NCBI RefSeq assembly: GCF_036417845.1
Contig: NC_089981.1
Location: forward strand, 64,941,268 to 65,005,267
Reading direction: 5' to 3'
Source of the DNA: Apteryx mantelli
Taxonomy: Eukaryota; Chordata; Aves; Apterygiformes; Apterygidae
Length of the DNA stretch: 64,000 nucleotides
The position numbers and the translations under genes are program-made. Shown one piece after another: positions 1 to 12,600 of this stretch (position 1 is its first letter; each line of letters opens with the position of its first letter). Under the pieces are notes generated by a model. The model was not told where the DNA came from, did no database searches, and saw only the letters and a program-made list of their open reading frames with translations.

Positions 1-3000
1 TATGTCCCAGCTCACCAGTAGGACCCACTCTGTTGGGCATGGTGCTATTTACCAGGGAAGGTATGAGCCCAAACTTGGGATATGCAGTCCCTTTCTAAAA
101 ATAAACAAGGCAGCGTAACACCAAAAGCATCGTGTTTTTATTGTGCATACCTACACTGGTTCTTCAAAATCATCCTGCTGCTTCAAAAGCATGAATAATT
201 CTAAATATATTATGGTGTTCCTGTGGGCTACAGAACAGCTGCTACGTTCTAGCCAGAAATGACTGCATTTTAGTGGCAGGTAACACATGACCATTCCTGC
301 AGTGTTGTGTTTTTTTTAAGCTTGGTGCCATGACGAGATTCCAGGACACCAAGAAGTCTAGCTGGTAAAGCCCATAAGGATGGACAGATCCATGGAAGTA
401 CTGAGAGAAGAACTGCCACTCTTCCTTACTATGTCCCTTCTCCTCTGCACACTGTGGGAGGTGAAGCCGAGAAAGCTCCAGAATAATCTGTCCAAATTAT
501 ACTGTTTTATGAACTCAACTGGATAAGAAAGTGAAACCCCTCATACTGAATATTTCCTTTCTGACTATTTGGACCTTTTGAAATTGCAATGTTCCACTGC
601 TTTTCACTTTTAGTTCACATCTGCTGTTTTTCCTACCCGTTTACATGGTTATTTTAGCAGGGATCTAGCTAAAACAAACCTGCAAAGTAAATGAGAATTG
701 AAGAAGACTGAGTAGTACAAAGCTAGAAAAGGGGCACAAACCCCAAGCAGGCAGATCCTTCCCCTAGGAGGGCAATTAGAGGAGCACATAAAAGAAGTCT
801 CAATCTGCAAAACACGTATTTCCTGCCTTGGCATTAGCTGGATATTTCTGAAGTTAGAAGATGCATTATGCTTTCTTCAGTTTCCTTCCTCCAGAATCAC
901 ATGAAAACTGAATACCAAACATGGAACAACTTGAATGGAGCCTACAAAGCACTTACTCTCCCATTTGCATCAGAAGTAGAGAGAGGAGAGAAAAAACGAA
1001 GAGGCAAAAATAACAAACCTGAAGAGAAACAATCTTTGTTCTAAGTACCATTATTATGCAACAGAAGCCTAAAGACCTGTGGCTATTTTAACAAAATTAA
1101 CAAGAAGTCAGCAAAGGAGCAACAACCTTAAACAGTACAAAGCCATTCACATTATGACAAAGTTTTACTGTCATCCGATAGGCTGGCACAGGAGAAGGAA
1201 TTTAAGGAGATTTACAAAGATAAAGACCTCTGCCAGAAAAATCTGTATCAAAATGTTATGGGACAGCAAACCTGTGTGACACAAGTCCTGTGACATTAAG
1301 TGTAACAGGACTCAGGCTAGGAGTTGGACTCAACAAAAGACTTACTCTAAAGTACATTTTCAACAGTAGGAAAAATGAGACTTTAGCTAAGTGGAATAGG
1401 AAGAGTCCAGATTCTGCATACTACTAGAATTGGTACTGAAGTGGTGCGCAATTATCTTCTTGTCTGTAGATATCAACTTACAAGGCAAGCCAACAGGGAA
1501 CCTGCTCTGGGCAACTGGTCTCACATAGATGCTGCTATTATCAGGTCTTTTAGATATTCAGAAAGTTCAACAGAAATTCTGAGGGCTCTGTAATGAGATG
1601 TGTTCCCAAATGATCAGAACGAGCACAGATTACAGATTAACTCTACCGAAGTTCTGGTAACAAATTTAACTTTTCTCCGCTAAGAATATATGGCTTCACA
1701 GATCCCATCAGCTGCCATACCTCTGTATCTTGTCTATGCTCCAGAGCTGTGCCTGAGGTCTTTTCACAGAGCAAGTAACATAGAGACAAGGAAGCCAAGA
1801 CAGGGTGAATCCACAAGTCAATCTAGAAAAGGCCTGGATGGACTCACATTTCTAACCCTATAATCTTGTGGCTGGCATGTTTCAAGAGAGCAGAGAACTT
1901 GCTTCCAAAATCCAAAGTCTGTCCCTAGTCACAGACAACGTACCATAATTCTAATAGGGAAAAATAATGTACCTTGCTGCTAAAGAATGTTACATGTGAG
2001 TGAGAAAGATTTAATCCACATTGATCTAGAGGAGTTATTAGAACTTTTCACAAGGGTTGAGAGCAATTTGAAAGACTCTATTCACAACAATGTTTCTGTT
2101 TAATTTTCTTTTCTCTCCACTTCCTTCTTACCTCTTATTTCTTCCCTTTCTCTTTCCCACCATTCCTACCCCCCAGCCCTCTCCCCCTCTCCAGAAAAGC
2201 TGAAAATCTATCCTCTATTATCCTGTCCTTTAAGCTTCACAAGGAGCTCCTAGAATATACTGTATAGATCTCCTGTATGTTCTTAGCATACTCAAGAGTG
2301 AGGGACTGGGATGGCAAAAGTAAACTAAGAAAGAAACTGGCTCCAGTGAGCTAGTTACAGCTATACAACAACATGAAGCTTCAACTCCCTTAAATTTCTC
2401 AAGGATGTAATTCTTATTTCCCTGGAGTTCCATCGGCTGACCTAGGAGGGCCACTTTGCCCTGTCTGTGGCTATCTGGTCTTGTTTCCCCAAAAATCAGT
2501 GAGCTAACTGTTTCTCTGTCTCATGTAGCTCTGCCCTTCCCACTGCTCATATCAGTCTCTCCTCTTTTTTCAGTTGATAATTTACTGTGCTTCCTAATCA
2601 TCGGTATTTTTACAGAGAAACAACAGAATAGAACAGAGATACCATTTATGATCTCCTCTTTGCAGCATACCAGAGTCAATTACCAGGCACCACAAAGTAA
2701 TGAATCTGGAACTGTTTGTTACTCTCCAAATGTATTAGCATGTTCTTGCCATTTCACCTTGGGGATCTTTCAAAACCTGCAGGAGAAGACAACAGCAGGT
2801 CCCTCAGTGCTGCCCCTAAGGGCATTCTTAATAGCAGCAATACCAAAAGTTAGTGCCAAAGCATTCAATTCTTTAAGCAGACATTTCCACCTTCTCCCAT
2901 GGAATCTGTCTCCCACCCATTACAGCCAATTCTCGGACATTCCCATGACACAGAGATCAGCATGGGCCTGCCAAAACAGCCCAGGACAAGCTTCAATTGC

Positions 3001-6000
3001 ATCTCTGCCTAGCCACTTAAAATAGAGTCCTCCTGACAGCATTTGTTTCTCAGACAGTAAAGGAGAAAAGAAGGGCATTGAGTCAGTTTACCTGCCCCAT
3101 TGACTTACAGAATAGAAATGGGGGGCAGAACATCAGAGGTGAGCTGGTGAAATTACTGGCTGCATAGCTAAACTATCTAGCTGTTTTCCTATTGGTAAAA
3201 TAGCTGTGAAGCTTTTGTTGCCAATCTTCAGTTACTGGGGTATTCACAGACTTCTCCCTTGGTCCATTCCTAATTCATATTTTTAATGCCTGCCTAATTA
3301 CCTACACCATCTAGTGTTTTAATTTCAGAAACTCTTTCAACACAAGTGCTCTCACTGTCATTGAAATAGGAGGTAAGTCCCAAAATTACCTGGTGGCCTA
3401 AAATGAGCAACAAACATGGTAGAACACAGGCAGCCATATGAGCATGGCCTGACAGTATTCAGTCTGGCCTCGACTGAGTAAAACTACAACCGCACAAGGC
3501 GTTCTTGATTGTCTGTACTGCATCCCTAAACAGTGACATCTTTGTACATTAATCTGACAGTGAGAAAATAAAGAGTGGTTTAAAAAGGAAGCTGAATGTC
3601 AAGATTTTCTTTATAACAGAGAGATTTGGAAAGAAACAAGTTCTCATAAGAATGACTGCTGAGACTCTGCTCAGCAAAACTGTGACAAATCTAATAGTGC
3701 ATGGGGGGATATTTGTTAATATAGTCAACAGACGGATGGGTTTTTACAGGGAGAGAGACAGAAGTGTGCAAACTTCAGCCAAATACAAAGAAAGAGAAAC
3801 TGCCTTGGAAAACGTAACTGAGAGTAACTCAGCGGGGCTTGGTATTGGGAGATGAACTTGCAGCTTTGACAAGGCTGACTTTAAGGCGACCTTCAGTGGA
3901 GCTCCTTAACAGTGTATGCTGGGCAATCGCTGGTAAATCTTTATTAATTTTAATTGGCGGCACCCATTTATAAGAACCATTAAAAAGGATAAATTGAGCC
4001 CATCCGGCGTAATGTCTTTTGTTAATTAGTTTGTCAGCACTGTTTTAATATCCCCTAATGACTTCATATTTCAGGCCTGACATTAAAGGAGACGCTGTAA
4101 GAAAGGAAATGGTCTTATCACCGTGTACATTTTTTCTTTTTTTGAACAAAAAGTGTCCTTCCAGGCCTGACCAAGGTTAGGTGCCATTTAACTCAGAGAT
4201 ACAGGTACCACAGGACTTGGAGGGGCCCTGTCACCATAGCCAAACTTCAGCTTGCTACTGACTAGCATGCTCTGCTGAGATTTTCTCTCTTTAGAGACCC
4301 ATAGAACAGCAGAAGAAATTCAAAGTCATCAGCCACCAAATTCCCACTCTCCATAGGTTGTCACAGCATTGTCTTCAGTCTGAAAGCACGATCATGGAGG
4401 AAAGATACGTGAGAAACCTGAGATACAATTGCAACAAATGTCTCCCTTAGGTACAAGCAGGTTAAACACCAAATAGCTTAAGGTCTTTTGATTCACAGAG
4501 GCATGCACAGCACCAATATCCCAATACACCTTGGGGAACCAAATTTTAAGAAGAGAAGCTGGTTGGACCAAGTGCATTGGCAAAGAATGCTTTGTGTATG
4601 AAACTGATTTGCAAAGGAAGATGAAGGGGAAATTTTTTCTCTATGTACGACACGGACTGGAATGAAAGGGAGTGAATAAATTTGTGGTTTTAGTTTCAAC
4701 AGTTCTCTCCTTCCTCCCTTGTGCCCATCTCCTTCTATTACTTGGAATAGCACAATAAAACTGCAAGCCTGGGAGATGGGGAACTTGGATTCAGTTATAA
4801 ATCTTGAAAAACAAGACTTTTCTACTTCTAATAGGTACAATATTTTAGTTCTTTATGTCTCAAATAGGTTATGCGGATCTTTTTAAAGTCTGATTGTATA
4901 TTAGGTAATAAAAGTAACTAGCACAAATATGTAGCCCTTCATCCTGTATGTGTGTGCACTTCACAAGTTTTATTCAAGGAGAAAGCATATAAAATAAGGG
5001 TCAAGAGAAGGATCAAGAGTAGCTATCAAAGAAGAAAATCCAGAGCAACCTATTATTGTCCTAGGACTCCTTTTACAGAGTTGACCTGGTTTTCTTAAAC
5101 ATCACTGCCTCCCTTCTCACGGTTCTGCCACACATTAATGTCTTTGAGCTGATGAACACTGGAATGGATCCCTCAGGAAGCATATCCTCACTGTTGGACC
5201 CATAGCACTGCAAGTTTTATCCCTGCTAAATCTCCTACAGTGGCCTGATCAATCAGGGTGAGAGATCTTGAAATAATGCTGACATTTTGTCAGTGAAAGG
5301 CTTTGTCTTGAGGGCTGGATTCTATCTTTTTTTTTTTTCCCTGAAGATTACAATAGGTGAGCAATGCACAGAAAGTAACATTCTCTACCAGTTAATATCA
5401 GATTTGATGCTTTGTATTCTACTGTTAGAGTAGTTCACATGAGGGAGAAGTGGGTAAGAGAGAAACAGCTCATAAGAAAATTAGATTATCCTCTCTTAAA
5501 TAGTTTTGCAAACCAGGAAACACTCCATTAATTGTAAGGTGGTTGTATTTATACTGGCAATAGTAAAAGGAAAACTAAACCTTTATCTAACAAAATAGCA
5601 TTATCTTTTCTCCAAATTTTCATGGTAACCCATAAACAGCTCCTTATAAGCATCATATTAAGAACTATACATAGACATGCTCCATTTTGTAAGATCACCT
5701 TTTGACAAAATACAAACAATAACTGCAGAGACTGAATCAATTATTAGTTTTATTACTGAACAAAACCCTTGCCTCAAAGTCAATGGGAATCTTGCTGTAG
5801 ACATCAGGAGAACTAACAGTTTTTACTCTTTCCATCAAAATTTAGGGCTAATGATTTTGCCACAGATTCTTTTTGATGGATACACAGGATGGATACTTGA
5901 ATATTAAAAGCTGCTTTATGATCCCCTGAGAGCCATCTTACTGCCATTGCAAGATTGTTCTTTATTTCATATTTTGTGCAGTTTTAAAAATTTTCAGGGG

Positions 6001-8337
6001 ACTGCTAAAATTATGCCGTATGTGAAGCACACAATAAAAGCATGCCTAGGCTGAATAGGATATTCCCAGCAGGTTGAGCACCTCTTTGAATGAGCTGCCT
6101 TTGCAGCTAAGAGAAGTCTTGGGTTTTTCCTCCAACCAGCCTGTCTCTTGAGCACTGATTTGCTCTACAGAATTTATCCTTTTATAATCAAAGGTCTGCA
6201 TAACACTGCCAGAATAGTTGGTACTTACTCTGCACTTTGCAGCTCTTGCAAATACAAATTTACATAATAGTCTTCCATTTCTATAAAACATCATAATTCA
6301 TGACGAGCTCAAAGTGCTTCATAAATGCTTCAGACTCAGACAGTTAAACAATAACCAACTTATTATCATTTTTAGAAACAATCACCAGTTTACCTTTTCA
6401 ATGTGGTTTTAAGAGATTTCTGCCACTGAAATGGAGGTTTCCACTTCCCCAGACTGCATCTATACAAACAGTTTATTTGATACCTAGCAAAATTAAAAAG
6501 GCAGAAACCTGGAGAGAAGAGGAGCAAAAACGAGCAATTAGGCATAGAAACCTTGACAGCAGACAAGGCAAAAATGAAATAGGATCAACTGTTGTGTGGC
6601 CACACTCTAATCAGACAAGGGGGAGGAGGGGGAACATACCTAGAAGTGTAAAAATGATTTCTGGTTTTATCATTTTTTCAGACTGCTGTGTAGTTACGTT
6701 TACATAGCAAAATTAGCAACCTTACTTCAAACATCACTGAATTGTGAAACACAGCAGTGGCTTGACTGTGGAAAGCGGATTTGTCAGATGTCCAAGTTTT
6801 GACTCTGACAGCCCACATTTCAAACTGCTCTTCATGTATGCATGATGACAATTATTCATACTCTAGTGATGACACACTAGAGACAGGTACCGATGAGATT
6901 CCCTTTCCCTTCCTGCTATCAAATCTCATCTGGGGTACTTGGGAGACAGACACTTCTGTGTGCCTTTAGCTCAGGACAGATCTGGTGGACCAAGCCCACT
7001 AATACTACACAAGAGAAGATGAAGAAAAGTTTCACATCCAACTGAAACCACAGGTCAAGTTTGGTAGGACACTGGAATTAAACACTGACTTTTTTCAAAG
7101 GGCAACAGACCTTTTATTTTTTTAGTGTCACTAACCTAAATTCTGTCCCCACCAAATAGAAACACTTCAAAAAAGATAGCCCCCACTGGGCTGTGCTAGC
7201 TTACTGCACCTCTTCTCTGTAGCCCATCATCTGTGGCACAGTACTACAGGGATATTCCTCACTCTGGCACTCTCCATTTTTTAAAGGTGCCAATGACAAT
7301 AAATACTTTTTATTTGTTTTGACAATATTTTTACAGAAGGTTGAAGAAAAAAGGCCCTTCAAGTGAGAGAAATTACAAACCCCAGGAAACTGTGCTTTAG
7401 GTTTTCTATACTTGTGCAGACCTACTGCAGGATGTTGGAGCTTCACTGCAGCTCCCACATAAGAAGAAGGTGAAGGTCTTTCAAGTATAACACATTCCAG
7501 GCTAATGAAGTAGGATAGGAGTCATTTGGTTTGGGTGTTTTTATTCTATGCTTAGTGTTTAATAGACTTAATAAAAATCTGTATAAAATAAAACTGCAAT
7601 GATTTTTCAAAATTTGTGCTAATATAATCCTGATTCAAAAGTATTCAGCATCAAGAAACCCTCAACTGCAGTAAGATGAGGCATGGTGCTCTTTAAATTA
7701 CAGACATAATTAAGGGTAAACTTCTATTTTTCTGGTATATTCAAGCTTTCAGAATATATCAGAATTTATTATTTATATTTCCAGCCTTCACAACAGAGCA
7801 AAAACTTGTATTTCCATCTTCCCAATATTTTCAGCTTCTGTTGTACAAAAAATTTTTCCTTAAGTAGTTTAGTTCTTGCTAAGTAGAAAGTGAAGAGGGA
7901 CTATTTTCTTCATAAGCATTAATTCAATGACAGGTGAAACCCACCTGAGAACTGAAAAAGAAGGAGAATATATTCCTGTTTCCAGTTACATATAAGAGCC
8001 AGGGAGAGGAGAATGGTATCTGCTACTGCCAAAATGTAGAAAACAATACTACTAAAATTTATTTTAATAAAGGAAATCTTCAAAAATGTAAAACTCTTGA
8101 CCTTAATAAATCCTGTGTCTAGCACATTTCAGGTACTTCAATAAAATTTTATTACTTTGTTGTAAATTTTCAATAAATTCTTTTTTTTTTTCCAAAATAA
8201 ACCTGCCATACCTCCCCCCTTAAAAAAAACTTAGTACTTAAGAAATGTGGCACCCACAACAATAAACTGAATAGTCCAAATAAGCCTATACAATTACTTT
8301 CATGAATGTATACACAGAACTACAGGCAGGCCCAATT
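1..8337. other. Non-coding region left of the first CR1
   Basis: No exon, RNA gene or clear transposon is visible. The longest open frame (2456-3025, plus) has no recognisable family features and is taken as chance. The notable part is 3860-4130, listed separately as a candidate conserved element. Confidence 0.65.
3860..4130. promoter_or_regulatory. Candidate conserved non-coding element
   Basis: This stretch combines several homeodomain-type cores (TTAATTTTAATTGG, GTTAATTAG, CTAATGAC) with retained CpGs (ATCGCTGG, GGCGGC, CCGGCG) in otherwise CpG-depleted sequence, and has no repeat signature. That mix is typical of developmental enhancers in gene deserts. Conservation cannot be tested here. 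Confidence 0.35.
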
Positions 8338-9640
8338 TCACAGAATCACAGAATGGTTGAGGTTGGAAGGGTCCTCTGCAGATCATCTAGTCCAATCCCC
8401 CTGCTCAAGCAGGGTCACCTAGAACACGTTGCCCAGGACTGTGTCCAGACAGCTTTTGAATATCTCCAAGGATGGAAGCTCTACCACCTCTCTGGGCAAC
8501 CTGTTTCAGTGCTCAATCACCCTCACAGTAAAAAAGTTCTTCCTCTTGTTCAGACAGAATTTCCTGTGTTTCAGCTTGTGCCTGTTGCCGCTCATCCTAT
8601 CACTGGGCACCACTGAGAAGAGTCTGGCCCCATCTACCCCTTTAGATACTTATACACATTGATAAGATTCCCCCCTCAGTCTTCTCTTCTTCAGGCTGAA
8701 CAGTCCCAGCTCTTTCAGCCTTTCCTCATATGAGAGATGCTCCAGCCCCTCAATCATCTTAGTAACCCTGTGCTGGACTCGCTCCAGGAACTTCATGTCT
8801 CTCTTGTACTGGGGAGCCCAGAATTGGATGCAGTACTCCAGATGTGGCCTCACCAGGGCTGAGTAGAGGGGGAGGAACACCTTCCTTGACCTGCTGGCAA
8901 TGCTTTCCTCATGCAACCCAGGATACCATTGGCCTTCTTGGCCACAAGGGCACACTGCTGGCTTATGTCCAACTTCTTGCCCACCAGGACCACCAAGTCC
9001 TTCTCTGCAAAGCTGCTTTCCAGCCAGTCATCCCCCAGCCTGTACTGGTGCATGGGGTTATTCCTCCCTAGGTGCAGGACCCTGCACTTGCCTTTGTTGA
9101 ACTTCATGAGGTTCCTCCCTGCCCATCTCTCCAGCCTGTTGAGCTCCCTCTGGATGGCAGCACAGCCCTTTGGTGTATCAGTCACTCCTCCCAGTTTTGT
9201 ATCATCATCAAACTTGCTGAGGAGGCACTCTGTCCCTTCATCCAGGTCACTGACAAAGTTGAACAAGACTGGACCCAGTACTGACCCCTGGGGGACACCG
9301 CTAGCTACAGGCCTCCAATTAGACTCTGTGCCACTGATCACAACCCTCTGAGCTCTGCTATTCAGCCAGTTCTCAATCCACCTCACTTTTCACTCATCTA
9401 GCCCACACTTCCTGAGCTTGCCTATGAGGATGTTATGAGAGACAGTGTCAAAAGCCTTTCTGAAGTCAAGGTAGACAACATCCACTGCTCTCCTGTCATC
9501 TACCCAGCCAGTCATTCCATCACAGAAGGCTATCAGACTGGTTAAGCATGATTTCCCCTTCGTGAATCCATGCTGACTACTTCTGATCACCTTCTTATCC
9601 TGCACATGCTTAGAGATTTATGGCATACAGATCCTGTATA
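8338..9640 (-). mobile_element. CR1-type LINE, 5'-truncated and defective
   Basis: Read on the minus strand this is the end of a CR1 ORF2 followed by the CR1 3' tail (ATTCTGTGATTCTGTGA at the low-coordinate end). Reverse-transcriptase motifs are visible: [39 protein letters not shown] and the catalytic box FDDDTKLGG. The box has D where most relatives have A (FADD). An in-frame TGA near 9390-9392 and a one-base deletion near 8930 relative to the other copy break the frame. The endonuclease part is absent, as usual for 5'-truncated CR1. The exact 5' edge near 9.64 kb is uncertain. Confidence 0.92.
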
Positions 9641-12600
9641 CTCTGCCAGCACAGGTTCCCTGACCTCCACACTGCTTCTGGCTTCTTTCTTGCCCAGGGA
9701 TCATTCAGGAGCTTACACAGTTTCATCTGCGTGCCTGAATTATTCAGTGAATTTGTTGAAAATTTTCCTTCCCCTGACAGGGGATCAAGTTGGGTGAAGA
9801 CCCAAATCACAGCCAATATTTACTAGAATACTTTTTTTTTAATTAAGCTTCTGTTATTAATAAAATCAAGCTGTTATTATTAATAGCAGATAATTATGCA
9901 CGCAAAACATTCACTTTCCACAGTTCACTCATACACACACATACACTCACTCGTAGTTACTGGGCTGGAGCAACAGCTGGGAGGCTGACCTCAACTGTTT
10001 ACTCAGAAGTGGAGTGTTGTACTGATGTGCCAGTGGCTTCTAGGTAGGTGTTTAGAAAGTCCTTCAAGTGGTCTGTTGTTTCATCCGGTGTATATGTAAT
10101 CCTGTAGCCCTTGTCTGCACACAGTAGCAGCCACCACCGTATCACCTGTGGTATGAGTCGTACAACCTGCTGTTGATGCTGGTGTGTGCTGGTGGCCTTG
10201 GACAGATTTGGCCAACTCTTGATGTTCTGAATTTATTGATTCTTGCAGATTAAACAGCACTACCAATCTCTGAAGTTTTTCAGTTCTTGGAAGACTTTCA
10301 CATGCAACCTCATAGCACTTTTCCTCTTCAGTCTGCTGCCTTCTGGTACCTATTTCTCCCTCCACACCCATAAGTCTGTACAGAACCCAATTCAGATACA
10401 CTCACACAGAAGGGGCCTTTGTGACACATTGACAGGAGACCTCACACTTCTGGGAAGGAGCAGAGCTATTACACAGGACCAGGTGAACCGCACTACTCAT
10501 GTACAATAGGTCAAGGAGAAAAGATGTGCCAAAAATCAGAGTAAAAGCTACAAATAAAATTGTTTAAAGTGAACATGAGCCTCTTTTTAGGAAAACAACT
10601 AAGAATTATAAAGGAAAAACAAAGGTAAAATCAATCAAGTTTACTGCTTTTTTGATTTAGCTTATTATTTAAATAATTGATTAAAAACAAGTTCAGAATC
10701 ATTAAAAGCAATTGCACAAAAAAATCTTTGAAAATACCCTGAATTTTGGTTCCTCTTCTGATTTTTCATAAATCAAGCAAAGATAGACCAATTTTTCATC
10801 AGAATCAGGTTTGTAGCATATCAGCATTTGCCTGATTTTTCACCCATGAGAAAAAAACACAGAAGGAAACAGAATAAATCACATGAATTTCTGTAAAACA
10901 TTTGTGATTTTCATATGCTACTAAAGCCCACCATCATCTACCAAGTAACTTGTTAGTTCCTCATCATGCTGAGCAAATGCATCAGCATCAAAGGAGAATA
11001 CTGCCATGTCAGGTGGCACTTACAGTTGTCGCTCTCAAACTTCACAAAAACTGCCCAGTATCCTTATTCTCATTTTGCAGAGAGGAAACTGAAACACAAA
11101 GATAAGTGGTTTGATCTTGGCCACAGAATCAGGATACAAGTCTGCTTATATTTTTCCTGAAAAAACACTAAATTTTTTCTTATGCAGGACTAGAAAGTTG
11201 AAGTGGGATATTTCTCAGCTCTCGTTTGACAAGAAAACTATTAAACCTTCCCACATTCCCTCAGTTTATTTGTCTCTAACTTTTTCCCCAAGAATTTCTT
11301 AGTCACAGGTGTTAGAAACCTGCAATATTAATCTTTCTAATGAAACCCACCTCCTTTGGCTTCACTCCTGCCACTTGCAGTCTCACCACCTTTCTCTTAC
11401 TCCACTGCTTTCCACAATGAAAATGGACACAGTTGTAATACAAATAATTTTGAAAACAAAGTGTTTTTTATAATGAAATTTAGAAAAGAATAAAAACTTA
11501 GGGAAGTCAATTAATAGAATTCCTAGGGTCCCTAGTCAAAGGGCTACCTTGAAATTTTCTCGTAGAAGAAAAACTAAGCAAAGCCAAGCAAACGTGAAGA
11601 TAAATTTCACCTTAGTGAATTGTCTTTAACCATCCGATAGCTCACTCCTTTCTCTTGTCATTGATGTTTCTTCTAATAAAATCATCCACTGAACAATTTG
11701 TATGAATAGTTCTTGATCTAGAGCCTATGAAAATGTAGTTCCTTACATGTGTTATGTATACGAAATGATCTTATTTCCACTCTCCAAACAAAAATAATGT
11801 AATTTAGGAACAGCTTCCTTGCCAAAAAGCTCCATGTTCACTTTGTGGGACCATTCTACATTAAACTATTTGCAATGAGATCCTTCAATCAACTTGTCCA
11901 CAACAATCTCCATTCAAAGCCAAAGAAAGGGCACCGGAGAAACAAGTTCATTTCAGATTTTGTCTGAATAATCCTGAGTTATGCTCAGTATTTGTCTAGC
12001 TTTATGGAGCAACATCAGTTGGATCCTTCTAATGATTTCCAGAAAAAAACAACACATCGAAGCTGGGCAATGTGGGCAGTGAGTTGCCACTAGATGGCAG
12101 AGAGTCTCGAGCTTTGATTTTACCTTGGTAGGAAAAAGCCAAGGGACCCGTTGGAAGCTGCAGAACGAAGAGTGTCAAGGCATGAGCAGGGAGGACAGTC
12201 TATCCCTGCCTTCTTCCCATTATATCATGGATGGGCCTTTCACAACAAACATAAGGAAATTGGGTCAAGGACAGGCTAGTGTCTATAGACAGGCTTTACA
12301 TGCACAGCTTAACAAAGATTGAGCACTGTATTTGGGGACAGGGTAGAGAGGAGAAGCTCTCTCAGCCTCAACTGCGATCAGTAAATTGTGATGCCAAAAT
12401 GAGACTACAGCAAAGTGAGTGCAGACATCTGCTTCACTAGCCACACAGTGAGACCAGTGTTAATAGAAAGTACCCCATGCTTTCTTTGCCAGCAGCTCAG
12501 CTTCCCAGAGGAGAAAATATACTTTCTGCTACATCTCACAGCTTGGGAGGATTCCCATGTCCCAGTATTGTGCCAGTTCTTTGGACAGAGGCACAACCTC

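Noticed and set aside
2456..3025. 189-codon open frame in the left desert
   Set aside because: No domain, no splice context and no family resemblance; expected by chance in this much sequence.
8650..9605. Reverse-transcriptase-like open frames as a possible host gene
   Set aside because: They are fragments of a defective CR1 with its diagnostic 3' tail.
9640..9820. Minus-strand 68-codon frame adjoining the CR1 as an upstream CR1 continuation
   Set aside because: It does not show the expected residues upstream of the RT domain, and an in-frame stop separates them.
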